In this document: positions 1 through 36,999 of the stretch, piece by piece
How positions within the stretch are numbered: the first letter of the stretch is position 1
How the letters are laid out: every line of letters begins with the position of its first letter
NCBI GenBank assembly: GCA_934045075.1
Contig: OW203732.1
Location: 5,497,501 to 5,561,500 of the forward strand
Length of the DNA stretch: 64,000 bases
DNA from: Yponomeuta sedellus
Lineage: Eukaryota; Arthropoda; Insecta; Lepidoptera; Yponomeutidae
Direction: 5' to 3'
Translations under genes and position numbers: made by a program
Notes under the pieces: generated by a model
What the model saw: the letters and a program-made list of their open reading frames with translations, nothing else
What the model was told of the DNA's origin: nothing
Databases searched by the model: none

Positions 1-113
1 GTGTGGCGTGGGGCTCGCGCTGCTGTCGGCCATCTTGTTTTCGTCGGCCGCCATTTGCTTGCGCGGCGAGCGGGAGCGCGAGGAGGCACTGAACATGCAG
101 TACCTCATGCCTG
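1..113 (+). CDS. Gene 1, internal exon with membrane segment (5' end outside window)
   Basis: Open from the window edge in the frame starting at base 2. It encodes one hydrophobic stretch (GVGLALLSAILFSSAAICL) followed by a charged stop-transfer run (RGEREREEALNMQYLMP). The reading frame ends at a donor (CTG|GTAATC) leaving one base of a codon, and the acceptor at 5126 supplies the other two. I do not recognise the family. The pattern of a last membrane helix followed by a Tyr/Pro-rich cytoplasmic tail fits a small multi-pass or single-pass membrane protein. The start codon and earlier exons lie to the left. Confidence 0.75.
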
Positions 114-233
114 GTAATCCGTTTGTGCTACGCTAATCACCTGCCCCTTAATGCTGCTGTTACATCTGGCTTGCTGTCTCGCTCACACAGTGCGACATTT
201 CTTGTAATTTTATTTAAATTTGTGTTGTGTGAT

Positions 234-566
234 AAAATAAAAATAGTATAATCATGTGGGTACAGCGATATCATTCCGATATAAAAACCTAACTGCAAAG
301 TAGGTAGTCGGGGCTGTAAGTGATGCAATCTACTTCAGCCAGATGTCGCTGCCTGTACGTAATACAGAGAATAGTGTAGAGGTTCGAAACTTCACTGATG
401 CCGGGAGTCGCCCATTAGCTCAGTTGGATAGAGCGCTGGCACGGATAGCCAGAGGTCGCGGGTTCGAATCCCGGCATGGGTGGAATTTTTAGCTTCTAAA
501 TAGGTTTTTAAAATTGTCCTTAGCACGGGTTAGTACATTAAAAATAAAAATAGTATAATCATGTGG
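234..566 (+). repeat. Family A tRNA-Ile-like retroposon, full unit plus head of a second
   Basis: First copy of family A. The unit has a leader of about 175 bases, a tRNA-like stretch at 410-482 (box A TAGCTCAGTTGG, box B GGTTCGAATCC, D and anticodon stems intact), and a tail ending AAAAATAAAAATAGTATA. The tRNA-like part resembles insect tRNA-Ile outside its anticodon arm. From about 541 a second unit begins directly after the first tail and continues at 3045 beyond the inserted transposon. Confidence 0.85.
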
Positions 567-3044
567 GGTGAATTCGTACTGCGTCGAATGGCTTTACGTC
601 GATCCGCTTTACTATAGTAGGTACTTTAACTTCGCATTACGTCGAGTTTTTTGAATAGTCCATAGAAGACTTCCCGTAACGTCGAAAAATTCCATTTGAT
701 TCGGATTGTGCCCCTTTTGTACCATATTTTGGTCCTAATGATCAAATAACTGTTTAGAGGAGCGTGTCCTAGTTGTACGATATAAGTATGCAGAAAGGAA
801 AAAAATATTGGTATAGTTTTATTTTTATAAGCTACCTATGCTATATAGCAAGTCAATGAGAAACAAAAAAAAATTGTTTCGGTAATAAGGCAATCTTTAT
901 TACTTCTACAAATAAAAAAAAAATATCTTTAGAAAAAAAAAATGGTAGCAGCGATACCACACGCTTTCGGAGTAAGATAACATCATCACGAGTAAAAAGG
1001 CAATCTGCCCTGCATGTGTAAAATAAACGGACAAACTTAATACCGGCCGCTTGAGGTAACTAAAATTCACTGAACTTTTATTAAGTATGGTGTGCGATGA
1101 AGAGTTTTAATCTACAGTTCTGCCAAACTCGATAAAGAATAGAGGTAAACAAACCAATTTAGGGTTATCACAACTCATGTTATACAAATCTTCTATTGTT
1201 TACATGATTATAGCCTTTTACTTGCTAATTATTTATTAACAATTCCTATTGCAGCATATTTAACTAGAATCACTCAAATAACATGCATATTACCTTGTTA
1301 TTTCGAAAAACTATAAAAAAATCGACATTAGTTTTACGCGACAGCCCTACAGAAAAAGAAACATGGATGAAATTCAGGTGTGACAAACATTTTGGGAAAT
1401 TTAGTTTATGTCAACAAGTGAAGTTTAGTCATTTGTCAATACGTGTATATGGCATAAGTATATAGCATATATGTGTGACAAAATGGCACAAGACAAAAAA
1501 TAATATAGATTGCCCCCATATCATTGTGAATTAAATCCGATAGAAATCATATGGGGGCAAGTAAAAGGCCATGTTGCTGCCAAAAATAAAACTTTTTAAA
1601 TGGCTGAACTAAATAAAGGTCCTGTTTGGTGAGGCAATAAGTAAAATTACTCCAACAGCATGGCAACGTTGTGTTGAACACTTAATTAAAGAAAAGAAGA
1701 AAACGCCGAATTTGATGGTGTAATGGGTAATGTCATTGATGAATTTATAATTCAAGTCTCCGGAGACACAAATTCATCCTCCTCTTTGGCCAGTGACAGG
1801 GATGATTAGTGTGAACATATGAATAAAAATATATACAAAGAACTTTCGTTTATTGCAATATTTGCAGTAGGTCCCAATCTACTCATTTTCATAGTAGCAT
1901 CTATAGGTACTTATTAATTTTATAAAGTTGAAGAGTTTGTATGTTTTTTGCTTAAACGTGCTTAATTCTATTAGGAAAATCATGCGGCATGGCTCGCGTA
2001 GATGTTTGTTAAATCTGTGTTTAAAATTTCATATTTCAGTGTTGTCATATGTCATATTCAAATCGGTTAAGCCTTTCACTATAAAATCATAAACATATGA
2101 ACATAAAAAAGCATTTTACGTTAGTAGGAGGAACGAATATTATTTGTATGAAAACGATTTCTAGAAAAGGTTGTTAACATCTGCCTTTAAGGTGTAAACA
2201 AGTCGTTGCCTAGCAACGGTTTGTTTATCGCCATTCGTTATCGAATTTGGCTCAGGTATAGTCCAAATTTATTTCCTTAGTAATCAAATCAGTTAATGTG
2301 TGTTCTAATGCAATTACTTAACAATCAAATTAATTAGGTGACTTCACTTCACTGTCCACGCCCAGTAACCCAATAATTTTATATGTTAGTCGAATGATTT
2401 ACGGGCTCACTTTTTGGTTTTTTGGTCAATCTTTTAATTATATAAATTTATTATGTCAATAACAACGTATATACGTATGCATGAATATGCATGTATGCAA
2501 AAAATATGGCGTGCCATGAATCGTAAAGCAATGCAAATAAGTTGGTGTTATGGTTTAATTTAATATTTACCATTGGTTTTATCACTTCAGGTTTAAAAAT
2601 TCACAAACTGTACCAGTTCTACAACTCATTCGAAGAAACTGAGAAAAGTCAGGCGTAAACAGCCATGATTATTTTCATAGAAGGGTAGATGTAAAAATCC
2701 GTCACCAATGCTAAGGCCTGTCTTCTGTCGTGTTTTTCATGCAACATTACACAAATCAATGGTTTTTAATGTTATTTTTTTATATTACTTCTATTTTTGT
2801 TGCTAGAGGAAGCAATTTATAAAAAAATAAGCATATAAACTGATTGGTAACCTGAGTGTTAGTAAAAAAGGCGACTACGTCGTCGTACTTTGGGGCCACA
2901 TCATCTTAATTTTACTATGTTGTTCGGATCAAAGTGGCCTAGTAGAAAAGGGAATAAACCGAAATTCGACTCAGAGCGAATAAAATCTATGGGGTATAGT
3001 AAAGCCGCTCGACGGAAAGCCATTCGACGTCAAACGAATAAACC
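567..3044. mobile_element. DNA transposon, 2.48 kb, inserted inside the family A dimer
   Basis: Termini are imperfect inverted repeats of about 50 bases: GGTGAATTCGTACTGCGTCG at the left and, read inward, GGTTTATTCGTTTGACGTCG at the right, both continuing AATGGCTTT-CGTCGA-CGGCTTTACTATA with a few mismatches. Several ACGTCGA repeats lie just inside the left end. Family A sequence resumes exactly at both edges, which fixes the boundaries. The interior is AT-rich and decayed apart from the transposase remnant. Confidence 0.75.
1510..1809 (+). pseudogene. Decayed DDE transposase C-terminus
   Basis: One frame gives LPPYHCELNPIEIIWGQVKG followed by HVAAKNKTF, the conserved last block of IS630/mariner-like DDE transposases. 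A one-base shift and stops follow, and after them an acidic Ser/Asp-rich end (SSSSLASDRDD) and TAG. It lies centrally in the inverted-repeat element and was presumably its own transposase. Not functional. Confidence 0.65.
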
Positions 3045-3302
3045 GGTACAGCGATATCATTCCGATGTAAAAAACCTAACTGCAAAGTAGGTAGTCGGGG
3101 CTGTAAGTGATGCAATCTACTTCAGCCAGATGTCGCTGCCTGTACGTAATACACAGAATAGTGTAAAGAGGTTCAAAATTTCACTGATGCCGAGTCACCC
3201 ATTAGCTCAGTTGGATAGAGCGCTGGCACGGATAGCCAGAGGTCGCGGGTTCGAATCCCGGCATGGGTGTAATTTTTAGCCTCTAAATAGGTTTTTAAAA
3301 GT
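3045..3302 (+). repeat. Family A, second unit of the split dimer
   Basis: Continues the unit interrupted at 566, from GGTACAGCGATATC through the tRNA-like part (about 3197-3269) to the tail CTAAATAGGTTTTTAAAA. Confidence 0.85.
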
Positions 3303-3456
3303 CAGTTATTTACATAGCTAAATTCTCCATTTAGAAACTAGCCCTAAATCTCTCAATCAAAAAGTAAGTAATAAGAAAAATAGGTATTAAATGTCCGTAG
3401 CTTTACTGTCGAACCGTCAGCCCACGTTTAACAAACGAATTTTATTACTTTCGTTA

Positions 3457-3541
3457 TAAACCCTTGTATGTCCCCAGTGCTGGGGCACGGGTCTCTTCCT
3501 GCATCGCAGGAAGGTTAGGCCATACTCCACCACTGGGGCCA
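3457..3541 (-). repeat. Family B retroposon, 3' fragment
   Basis: Family B in this window is a unit of about 370 bases that starts GCGCTCGTGGCCTAG and ends CCCCAGCAGTGGGGACATAC then AAGGGTTGATA. Only the 3' end is present here. Confidence 0.75.
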
Positions 3542-3832
3542 ATATATTACTTTACAAATATTTAAAAAAAATGTGCTAACAAGACAGCATGCCGGACATA
3601 ACAGCAACAATTTCAGTAACATAGCCACATTGTTTGAAATAATTGTTACAAATTGTAAATACTTTAAACAATATCATTATACTAGCCCCGCATGCTTTGG
3701 TTACGGAAAAAACAAATTCAGTGATATTTTTCACACAAGGCTCTATCTATCTTTCTTTGCTTAGGTTTTTGTAACTGTTGTCTCTGTAATTTTGAAAGAA
3801 GGAATTTTGTAATTTTGAAAAATTTGGTAGGA

Positions 3833-4065
3833 CGACCTCTGTGGCGTAGCAGTAGCGCATCTGCCTACCATGCAAGAGGTTCCGGGTTCGAATCCCGGCT
3901 GGGGACAAAAAAAAAGCCCAGGTCTTGGATGTTTACATGTTTGTGACGTCGTTGTTTCTGGTTCCCACGACTTTGGGTATCGTAGTGTGGGGCCAGAAGC
4001 AATGTATGTGCTTGTATGTAAATGTAATGTAATTATTTTCTGGTGTGTACAATAAACAATATTCT
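3833..4065 (+). repeat. Family E tRNA-derived SINE
   Basis: Begins GACCTCTGTGGCGTAGCAGT (box A like), has box B GGTTCGAATCCCGGC, then a body (TTGTTTCTGGTTCCCACGAC, GGGGCCAGAAGCAATGTATG) and a tail of repeated GTAAAT. A classic SINE with the tRNA part at the 5' end. Related pieces lie at 4098-4200 and 5905-5960. Confidence 0.75.
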
Positions 4066-4449
4066 TATCTCATCTTAGGACTTATAATAAATTTTGAGTG
4101 TGGGTGTATTTCCATGTTTGTGACGTCCTTGCCTGGTTACCATAGCCTAGGGTATCCTAGTTTGGGGCCAGGACAAGTGATTGTGTTGAGTGGAAATTGA
4201 AATATTATTTATTTTCTTGGATTTTCGTCTGTCTTTCCGGAGACATATAACCTGGGTGTCTTTAAAAGTAGAGTTAGCCAGGCAGGACCGGGGTCAAATG
4301 TAACCTATTCTACTTAAAAAAATATTGTATACGTGTCAATAACTGTGCTGTTATATGAGTATGTACCGATACCTTTCAAGGTACAATGTCTACACTTCTG
4401 TTCCTTTAGATTTTCTGACATCCTTACTAAATAAAATATAAATATGAGG

Positions 4450-4600
4450 TTTTCCTGACGTTTTCACGTACCTCAGCGCTTTAAACTGCCAATCCCAGGT
4501 GGGCACGCGTGGCAATTAAGCCCATACACACTCTCCCGGTGAGAAAGCTAGTGCCCGGCACGGCAGTGAGACGAATACCTATGCATATAGGCTACGTAAG
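4450..4600 (+). repeat. Family F repeat fragment
   Basis: Family F is marked by CAGCGCTT, then GCCCATACTCTCTCT and a GCAGTG end. This fragment and another at about 4830-4990 (CGCTAACGGAGACGGGAAAC) are partial copies. Confidence 0.55.
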
Positions 4601-5126
4601 AACAGAATTATGGTACAAGATAGTTCAGTATTTTAAATAGTCAAAATACATTACAACAGGGTTCTGTAGAATGAGAAAAAAGAACCCTTATTGTATCAGT
4701 TTTGTGTCTGTCTGTTCGTGTTAGTTATACGCAGACATACATATTAACAACGCCAACAAAACGATAGAATGAAATCAAAAAAAGAAATACCCATGACTAT
4801 TTTCAAAGTTAACTATGTACATTGAAGTTATGGTAACAATACCAACCGCTAACGGAGACGGGAAACATCGTGAGGAAACCCTAGTGTCTCAACTGTCAAC
4901 ATACCTCAGCTCTAGCTACATACAATGGCTCAACTATGAGTCAAGTGGAGAATTCTCAAGTCTAACTGCTACCACGTATGTTTTATTGTTACGCTCTGTA
5001 GGCTAAACGGTTTGATGGATTCAAGCTAACAAAGTGTCATTAGATTCGTCTTTACTGTAAGAATGACACTGGGTAAATGAAAAAAAAACTGTACACCGTT
5101 TTTCGAACCTTTCTCTCGCCCCACAG

Positions 5127-5230
5127 TGTACCCGCAAAAGCAGCAATACGCGTACGCCGGCTACCCGCCCCCGCAGGCCTACCCCGCCCCCTACTACCAC
5201 GGCTCCCAGTACGGGCCCTACAACTACTGA
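5127..5230 (+). CDS. Gene 1, exon with Tyr/Pro-rich C-terminal tail and stop
   Basis: A pyrimidine-rich acceptor (ttctctcgccccacag) precedes two bases that complete the Val codon begun at base 113. The exon encodes about 34 residues rich in Tyr, Pro, Ala and Gln, ending GSQYGPYNY, then TGA at 5228-5230. GC-rich codon use contrasts with the flanking intron. A consensus donor (CTAG|GTGAG) lies five bases after the stop, which is unusual for a terminal exon; see the next exon and the finding on the two ends of this gene. Confidence 0.75.
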
Positions 5231-5239
5231 TCTAGGTGA

Positions 5240-5652
5240 GATCTACACAAGAATTTTAAGTATGTGTGGTGTTACTTTGAATGACAGGATACGCAATAGT
5301 CTGACTAGAGTACGTTGTGTGAAAGAGGATGTAGTGACTAGAAATAAGAAAGGAATGCTGCGTTGGTTTGGATATGTGGAGAGGATTAAGGAAGAAAGAT
5401 TGACGAAACAAATATATACTGCGAATGTGAGTGGAAGGGCTGGTAAGGGACGTGCCAGGCGGACATACATCGACATACAACATACATCGAGGGGATGTAT
5501 TAGCAAAGGGGAAGATAAAAAGTACCTAGAACCGGCGTGCGTGCATGCAACGACTTATGGACGTTCATGAGGTGAAGGTGATCATTCAGGATCGTGGCAG
5601 GTGGCAGCCTACCCCTCTGGGATACAGGCGTGAGGTTAGGTAATGTAATGTA
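5240..5652 (+). mobile_element. Truncated RTE-like LINE, reverse-transcriptase C-terminus and 3' end
   Basis: One frame reads MCGVTLNDRIRNSLTRVRCV, then GMLRWFGYVERIKEERLTKQ and IYTANVSGRAGKGRARRTYI, typical of the far C-terminus of RTE-type reverse transcriptases. It is followed by the shared 3' end (CTCTGGGATACAGGCGTGAG then GTT). It sits directly behind the donor at 5235, inside the intron of gene 1. Confidence 0.7.
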
Positions 5653-6310
5653 AAACATTGCAGTCTCAGTTGGTGCGTTTGTTCGACTGCAGTTAGGCAC
5701 AGAGGGTAGACTAGCAGTATTGGCCGCCCTTGGTCGCGAAGTACATATGCTATTCTATGAACTTTCTGTATGTCATCTAGTTATCCGGATCATGTTATAC
5801 AATTTGCATCATCCCTCGCGAGTTAAGGTTTTTTTCGCGATTGGCGCCCCTATATCAGGTCCGCCTCTGCTCAATCCTCCAATCTTCAATAATTTATGTA
5901 CTGCGTCGTTGGTCTAGTTATGAATCAGGTCGCGAGTTCGATTCCCGCTGGAGGCTGCCGTACTTGTAAAGATGACCTATCTGTGAATTCCCCAGTTTAT
6001 GATTTCCATACCTGGTGTTAACATAGCACATGAGGCACTGATTGCTTCGTGTTGTATTATTATTATTTAGGAGTTACTTTTACACAAATACGTACAGTTA
6101 TTGATACTTTGACTAGGGTGTATTCTTAGACTCGCACAAACACACGTGAACCCCGATAAATTGCCAAAATCTTTCTATTTATTTCTCAGAGAAACTTTGC
6201 TTGCGCGATGTAGGAATTTGAAATTAGACCGACTAAAACTTCGCTATCTTAGATTTTGCCACCGGCGCAGCTCTGAATCCTGGTCACTGAAGTATTTAAT
6301 CCCATTCCAG

Positions 6311-6947
6311 AGACCAGATGAGGGACTTTGTGGCGGCGCACTTCGCCAACGCCCCCGCCCCGCAAGCACCCGCGCGCAACCTCACCCCCTCGCCCTACGA
6401 CCGACACCCCCCCTCCGTCACGTCCATGGAGACCTACAACTCGCATCGGAAGATCAAGCGGCCGAAGCTCGGAGACAGAAAGGTCTACCGCCCAGTCAGG
6501 AGACACACTCTATCCCGGATAGACGAGACTCCGCATCAGACCCTCAGGCCGCGGTCGAAGAGCCTCCAGAATTCGACCGACTTCTCGTCGACACGACAGA
6601 TCTTACGCTCCCGATCGAACATTTCAGCGGACACGAGTCGCAGCGTCCCTGTCTGCAATGCAAGCCACGAAATAGACAATCAGAACAACGAAAGCAACAG
6701 TCCACAGTACGCTGAGCCGAAAGGCTACGACTCCGCGTCTTCGTACGACCGGCCAGTCTCCATGACCGACCTACCCATTATGGTCCCTATCGACCCGGCC
6801 ACAGGGGCGTATATCCCGTACCCCGAATACACGTACTATCAGGACTCGGACCAGTGCCGGCTGGAGCATTACAGGTACAAATACAACAAGAGGATGAGGA
6901 AGCTATCGTCTAAGACTAGCAACTTATATTTGGCCTTCATGTATTGA
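6311..6947 (+). CDS. Gene 1 alternative or extended 3' exon, basic/Ser-rich protein
   Basis: An acceptor (tcccattccag) opens a 212-codon open frame ending in TGA at 6945-6947. Third positions are strongly G/C, so it is very probably coding. The product is hydrophilic: Pro/Ala-rich start, a basic segment (RKIKRPKLGDRKVYRPVRRH), Ser/Arg-rich middle, then a Tyr/Pro-rich segment (PIDPATGAYIPYPEYTYYQ) and a basic end. The first ATG in frame is at 6318. The acceptor phase does not fit the donor at 113 (that join stops after three codons). It does fit the donor at 5235 beyond the TGA, or a weaker donor at 5208 that skips the TGA. It could also belong to a separate gene whose first exon I cannot see. 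Family not recognised. Confidence 0.65.
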
Positions 6948-7758
6948 GGCGCGGGTGGTTGCGTTTAAGGTATAAAAGTTAAACGATCAATAATTTAAGT
7001 GTTCGGCAGAAAACCGAGCAATGGTTGAGTTTCGATACGTATGCCGATACAACAATGAACGCCGCAAACCCATAATTTCGTCACTAAAATTCTCGAGCTG
7101 TTTTTTTGTTTTCCAAAACGACGCGTACACTGCCTTCAAAAAATGGGTGGCCCGAATCTGGTGGAGAGATGTTAAACTGATTCTTATTGGCACAATTTTA
7201 CTCAGCACGGCTTTACGAAACTCTTGGGGCGCGTCTAAATTGACCACGTCGCGGTTGCAGCCCGAATTGGCTCAATTCGGACACGCCCTTACACCATTAT
7301 GGTTACTAGCTAGGAAACTTCGCGTTTCGCTAACCGACTTCGCAAAAGGAGGTTATTTTATACGTCTCCGTTACGAATTAGTTAAATTTTAATGTAAAAA
7401 ACCGTACTTATTGGACACGGTACGTAATATTTGTAGGAGTAAGTATCAGATGTAGAGTGAATGGATAATTGCCGTGAGGAAACCCGCCTCGCCGCATCTT
7501 AAAACAAACGAAGAAAAGACTAACCTTTAGCCAGGCGTGGGTAGAATGTTTTTTTATTGGTTTTGGACTTTATTTCAAGTTGATAAGGTTCAATTTAATG
7601 TGGGCACTCTTATACCATTGCGACACTATTATACCATTGCCTAGTTAAGGGTTAAGTACAACAACGCAACACATCACAAATAAAAATATAAACAACTAAG
7701 TAATATGAAGAACAAAAGAAAGGAAACGTAATACACAACTGAGAAATCAAAACACAAA

Positions 7759-7858
7759 CTGCGATAAACGTTTTCTATCGACAAGCGTCATCTCGCTTTA
7801 TAATCACTCCAAGCAAGATGGCGCTACGCGATAGGAAGAAACAAACGTTTATCGCGGT
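7759..7858. repeat. Small imperfect inverted-repeat element
   Basis: CTGCGATAAACGTTTTCTAT at the left is mirrored at the right by ATAGGAAGAAACAAACGTTT then ATCGCGG, around about 50 bases. Probably a miniature DNA element. Confidence 0.5.
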
Positions 7859-7862
7859 AAGG

Positions 7863-8045
7863 CTAAGCGCGCACGGGCTACTTTTGTCACCGTGACTGTT
7901 TCGTCACTCCGTAGTTATTTATGGAGATGCGCGAAATGTCACCCAGTTGTCACGTCGTAACATACGCGCATCTCCATACATATCCACGGTCTTGATATGA
8001 GTGACGAAACAGTCACGGTGACAAAAGTAACACGTGCGCGCTTAG
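7863..8045. repeat. Fold-back miniature element with 46-bp arms
   Basis: Left arm 7863-7909 starts CTAAGCGCGCACGGGCTACT; right arm 8000-8045 is its near-perfect reverse complement. A second nested pair (ATGGAGATGCGCG and CGCGCATCTCCAT) lies inside, so nearly the whole 183 bases can fold. Confidence 0.75.
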
Positions 8046-9204
8046 AGTTAGGCGCAGCGGAAGAATCCTGCCAAATATTTCGTCTGCAATTACGTCTCAG
8101 AAGAACTGCGAAAACATTAGTGAAAATTTACAAGTGTGTTAACGTGTTCTCTTATTTCGTAGTTACATTGAAAAGGGTTCACATTTACGAGGTCTAGGTG
8201 ACAAAGAGGCCGACATAAAAACGAATGCCCACAGCATACGAAGATCACTCAACCAGCGTAGCTGTTTGAGTACTGAACTAATAGCGTTCCCCAAAGGACG
8301 TCATTACCATGTCCTCTAGTTGTCCCTGACCACCGAACTTAATGAAAACTATTACCACGGACTAAGCGACCATTTTATTTACGGTAGATCGCGTATTCTG
8401 TGGCAGAGCTTACCACTTCAGTGGTGGCCTACTCGCAATCTATTTCACTCTACATCTATGGAATAAGTCGATGTGTCCGACTCCGCCATAAGTATGTCGA
8501 AACAAAACTATGTATTAGTGATAGGACCTTTCACTTTGAAATCGAACATTATTATTTTACAATTTAATTACAAAATTATCGAAAAAAAAAGAAGGAATTA
8601 TACTTATGTATTCATCACTATAAAAGTATTACATTTTGCGTCTTCAATTAATGCTCATTAAATTCATCAATACTGATAAATATATGTTAATTATAATTTA
8701 ATATAGTTAATGTTATAGTCCATTATTTAATTTTTCAATAATTGAGTTGAATAGCCAATGCAAGGTATTTCGCAATACGTAATTGATGTAATATGTCTAT
8801 TATTTTACGCTATAATCTTCCATTTTTATGTAAGAAAGAGACAATAAGATTTGACTGAGGAATTAGGTAAAATCCGTCCTTTGTATGTGAAGTGTTCATA
8901 CGGTATTTTTCAGAATCATTGAATATTTTAGTCGAGAACTTATTGGAACAAACTGGGGACGTATTCTCGCGACCTAAGACGTCATTGAGGTCGAGTAGAG
9001 TAGGCCCCCTACACTTAAGTAAGGATTCGTAACTATTGTAAATTAATAATAGGTTATTTTGGGTATGTATGAGTTTAGAATGTTTAGCTAGAATATTTCC
9101 CACTTGAGCGTTGGAAATGTATAAAAATTTTCAATAATAAATATTTTTTAAATTAATTTAATGGAGTTTCATTCAAAAAGCCCGCGTTACACACAAAACA
9201 ATAC

Positions 9205-9831
9205 TTTATTTCATTTAAAATTGTACAAAAATACTTATTATATGGCGACGATGGACGTAATCAAATCACTGGTATGGAATGTTTAACTTCTTACAGAAAT
9301 ATCACACTTAAGATTGCGACGTAAGTACACTCATGTATAAAAAATACTATAAAACACGTGATAAAACAATCAACAACACACAAATATGTGCTTTATAAAT
9401 ACGATACACTTAGGTACAAAATGTAAAAAATATTGGTCTCGTTTTACTGGACTCATTTACCGCAAATACACATGCACACGCAGACTAATTTCCGAATGGG
9501 AAATTCGATCCCGACTATGTTGGGTATAGTTATCGGAAAATTCAAATTCGGAAAAATACCTCGTCATTTGTCACGTTTGAACTGTGACCTCACATTATCG
9601 GGCTGAGAAAAAAAACCCACAACTGTAGGTAACGTTGGCAAAAAAAGTACTTTTGAGAAAATTCTGTAAATTTTCTTTGCTTTTATACCTCATGCAGTAT
9701 ACGACAAAAAAGCCTAACGATAATCTAGCCCTTTGATTTTTCTTGCCAAAATAATTACAAATGACGTAGTTACGATGTTCAAGTCTAAAACTTATTTAGT
9801 GGTTCTTGTCTTTTCACCTCCCAATTCACTC
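9205..9831 (-). other. Presumed Sans 3' UTR with polyadenylation signal
   Basis: No coding frame and little recognisable repeat from the Sans stop codon to an AATAAA on the minus strand at 9210-9205. The poly(A) assignment is inferred from position only. Confidence 0.4.
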
Positions 9832-36277
<26,446 letters not shown>

Positions 36278-36870
36278 CTTGGTATCAGTTTCGTTAGGCT
36301 ACTGGTAATTAGTCTTGGTTGCTAAATTTGTAAGGTACTGTAAGCTATTGTGCAAAGCCAGTGTTGTTCAACTCATTTTCATAGTCTACATAACCGGAAC
36401 ACTCTAAACCGTGAACACTATTGTCAATAGAAAGTTTTATCACAGTTTGATAACAAGAAACAAGTTTTCCGATTTTCACTTCCTTACTGGAATTCCTTTT
36501 CAATTTCGTCTAATATCACACCTTATGAACTCATAGTCGGGCTAAGCGTTGAGCACGATACGATATAACTTTTTTCGGTTGTTTGTTGATGAATTACGTA
36601 CGAAACGGAAATTGTAATGAAATCGAAACAAGTGTCGCAAGCTTGAGGGCGCGCAGGTCAGTGACCATTTGACGTTTGTTTGACGTGTAGTTTGAGTGAT
36701 TGAACTAGTGATGAGATTTATTGAATGAATGAAATGTTGAACCGGAAATGGAGTAGTGCGCCATCTAGTAGCCGAAATTGGTACTAGAATGTGTGTGTTG
36801 CCATCTAGCGATGAGTAGCGGCAATAATTAGTTAAATGACACATCACAAGGGGGCAGCACAATGTAAAAC
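36278..36870 (-). promoter_or_regulatory. Probable Sans promoter and 5' leader region
   Basis: Non-repetitive DNA just upstream of the Sans start codon. It holds an ETS-like ACCGGAAATG (36741-36750) and two GCCATCTAG motifs 42 bases apart (36758-36771 and 36800-36810), whose reverse complements resemble a CTCF core site. No TATA box stands out. The transcription start is not located. Confidence 0.35.
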
Positions 36871-36999
36871 TGTAGTTCGAAAATAATATTTTTTTCAGCT
36901 ATGTTCGTAATTCAACGTAATGTTAATTATGTGTTACAATTTTAACGATCAGACTTTCTTAATTCGTCAGTTTAAAGAATTATGTAAACTGATTAATTA

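Noticed and set aside
410..482. tRNA-Ile gene
   Set aside because: The cloverleaf looks good, but the same sequence occurs many times in the window as part of a longer retroposon, with target-site duplications and a C where tRNAs have U33.
6146..6715. 189-codon open frame overlapping gene 1 exon 3 in another frame
   Set aside because: It runs through the acceptor at 6310 and lacks the third-position bias of the 6311-6947 frame.
36542..36862. 106-codon open frame on the minus strand
   Set aside because: It lies in the presumed Sans promoter, with no coding bias.
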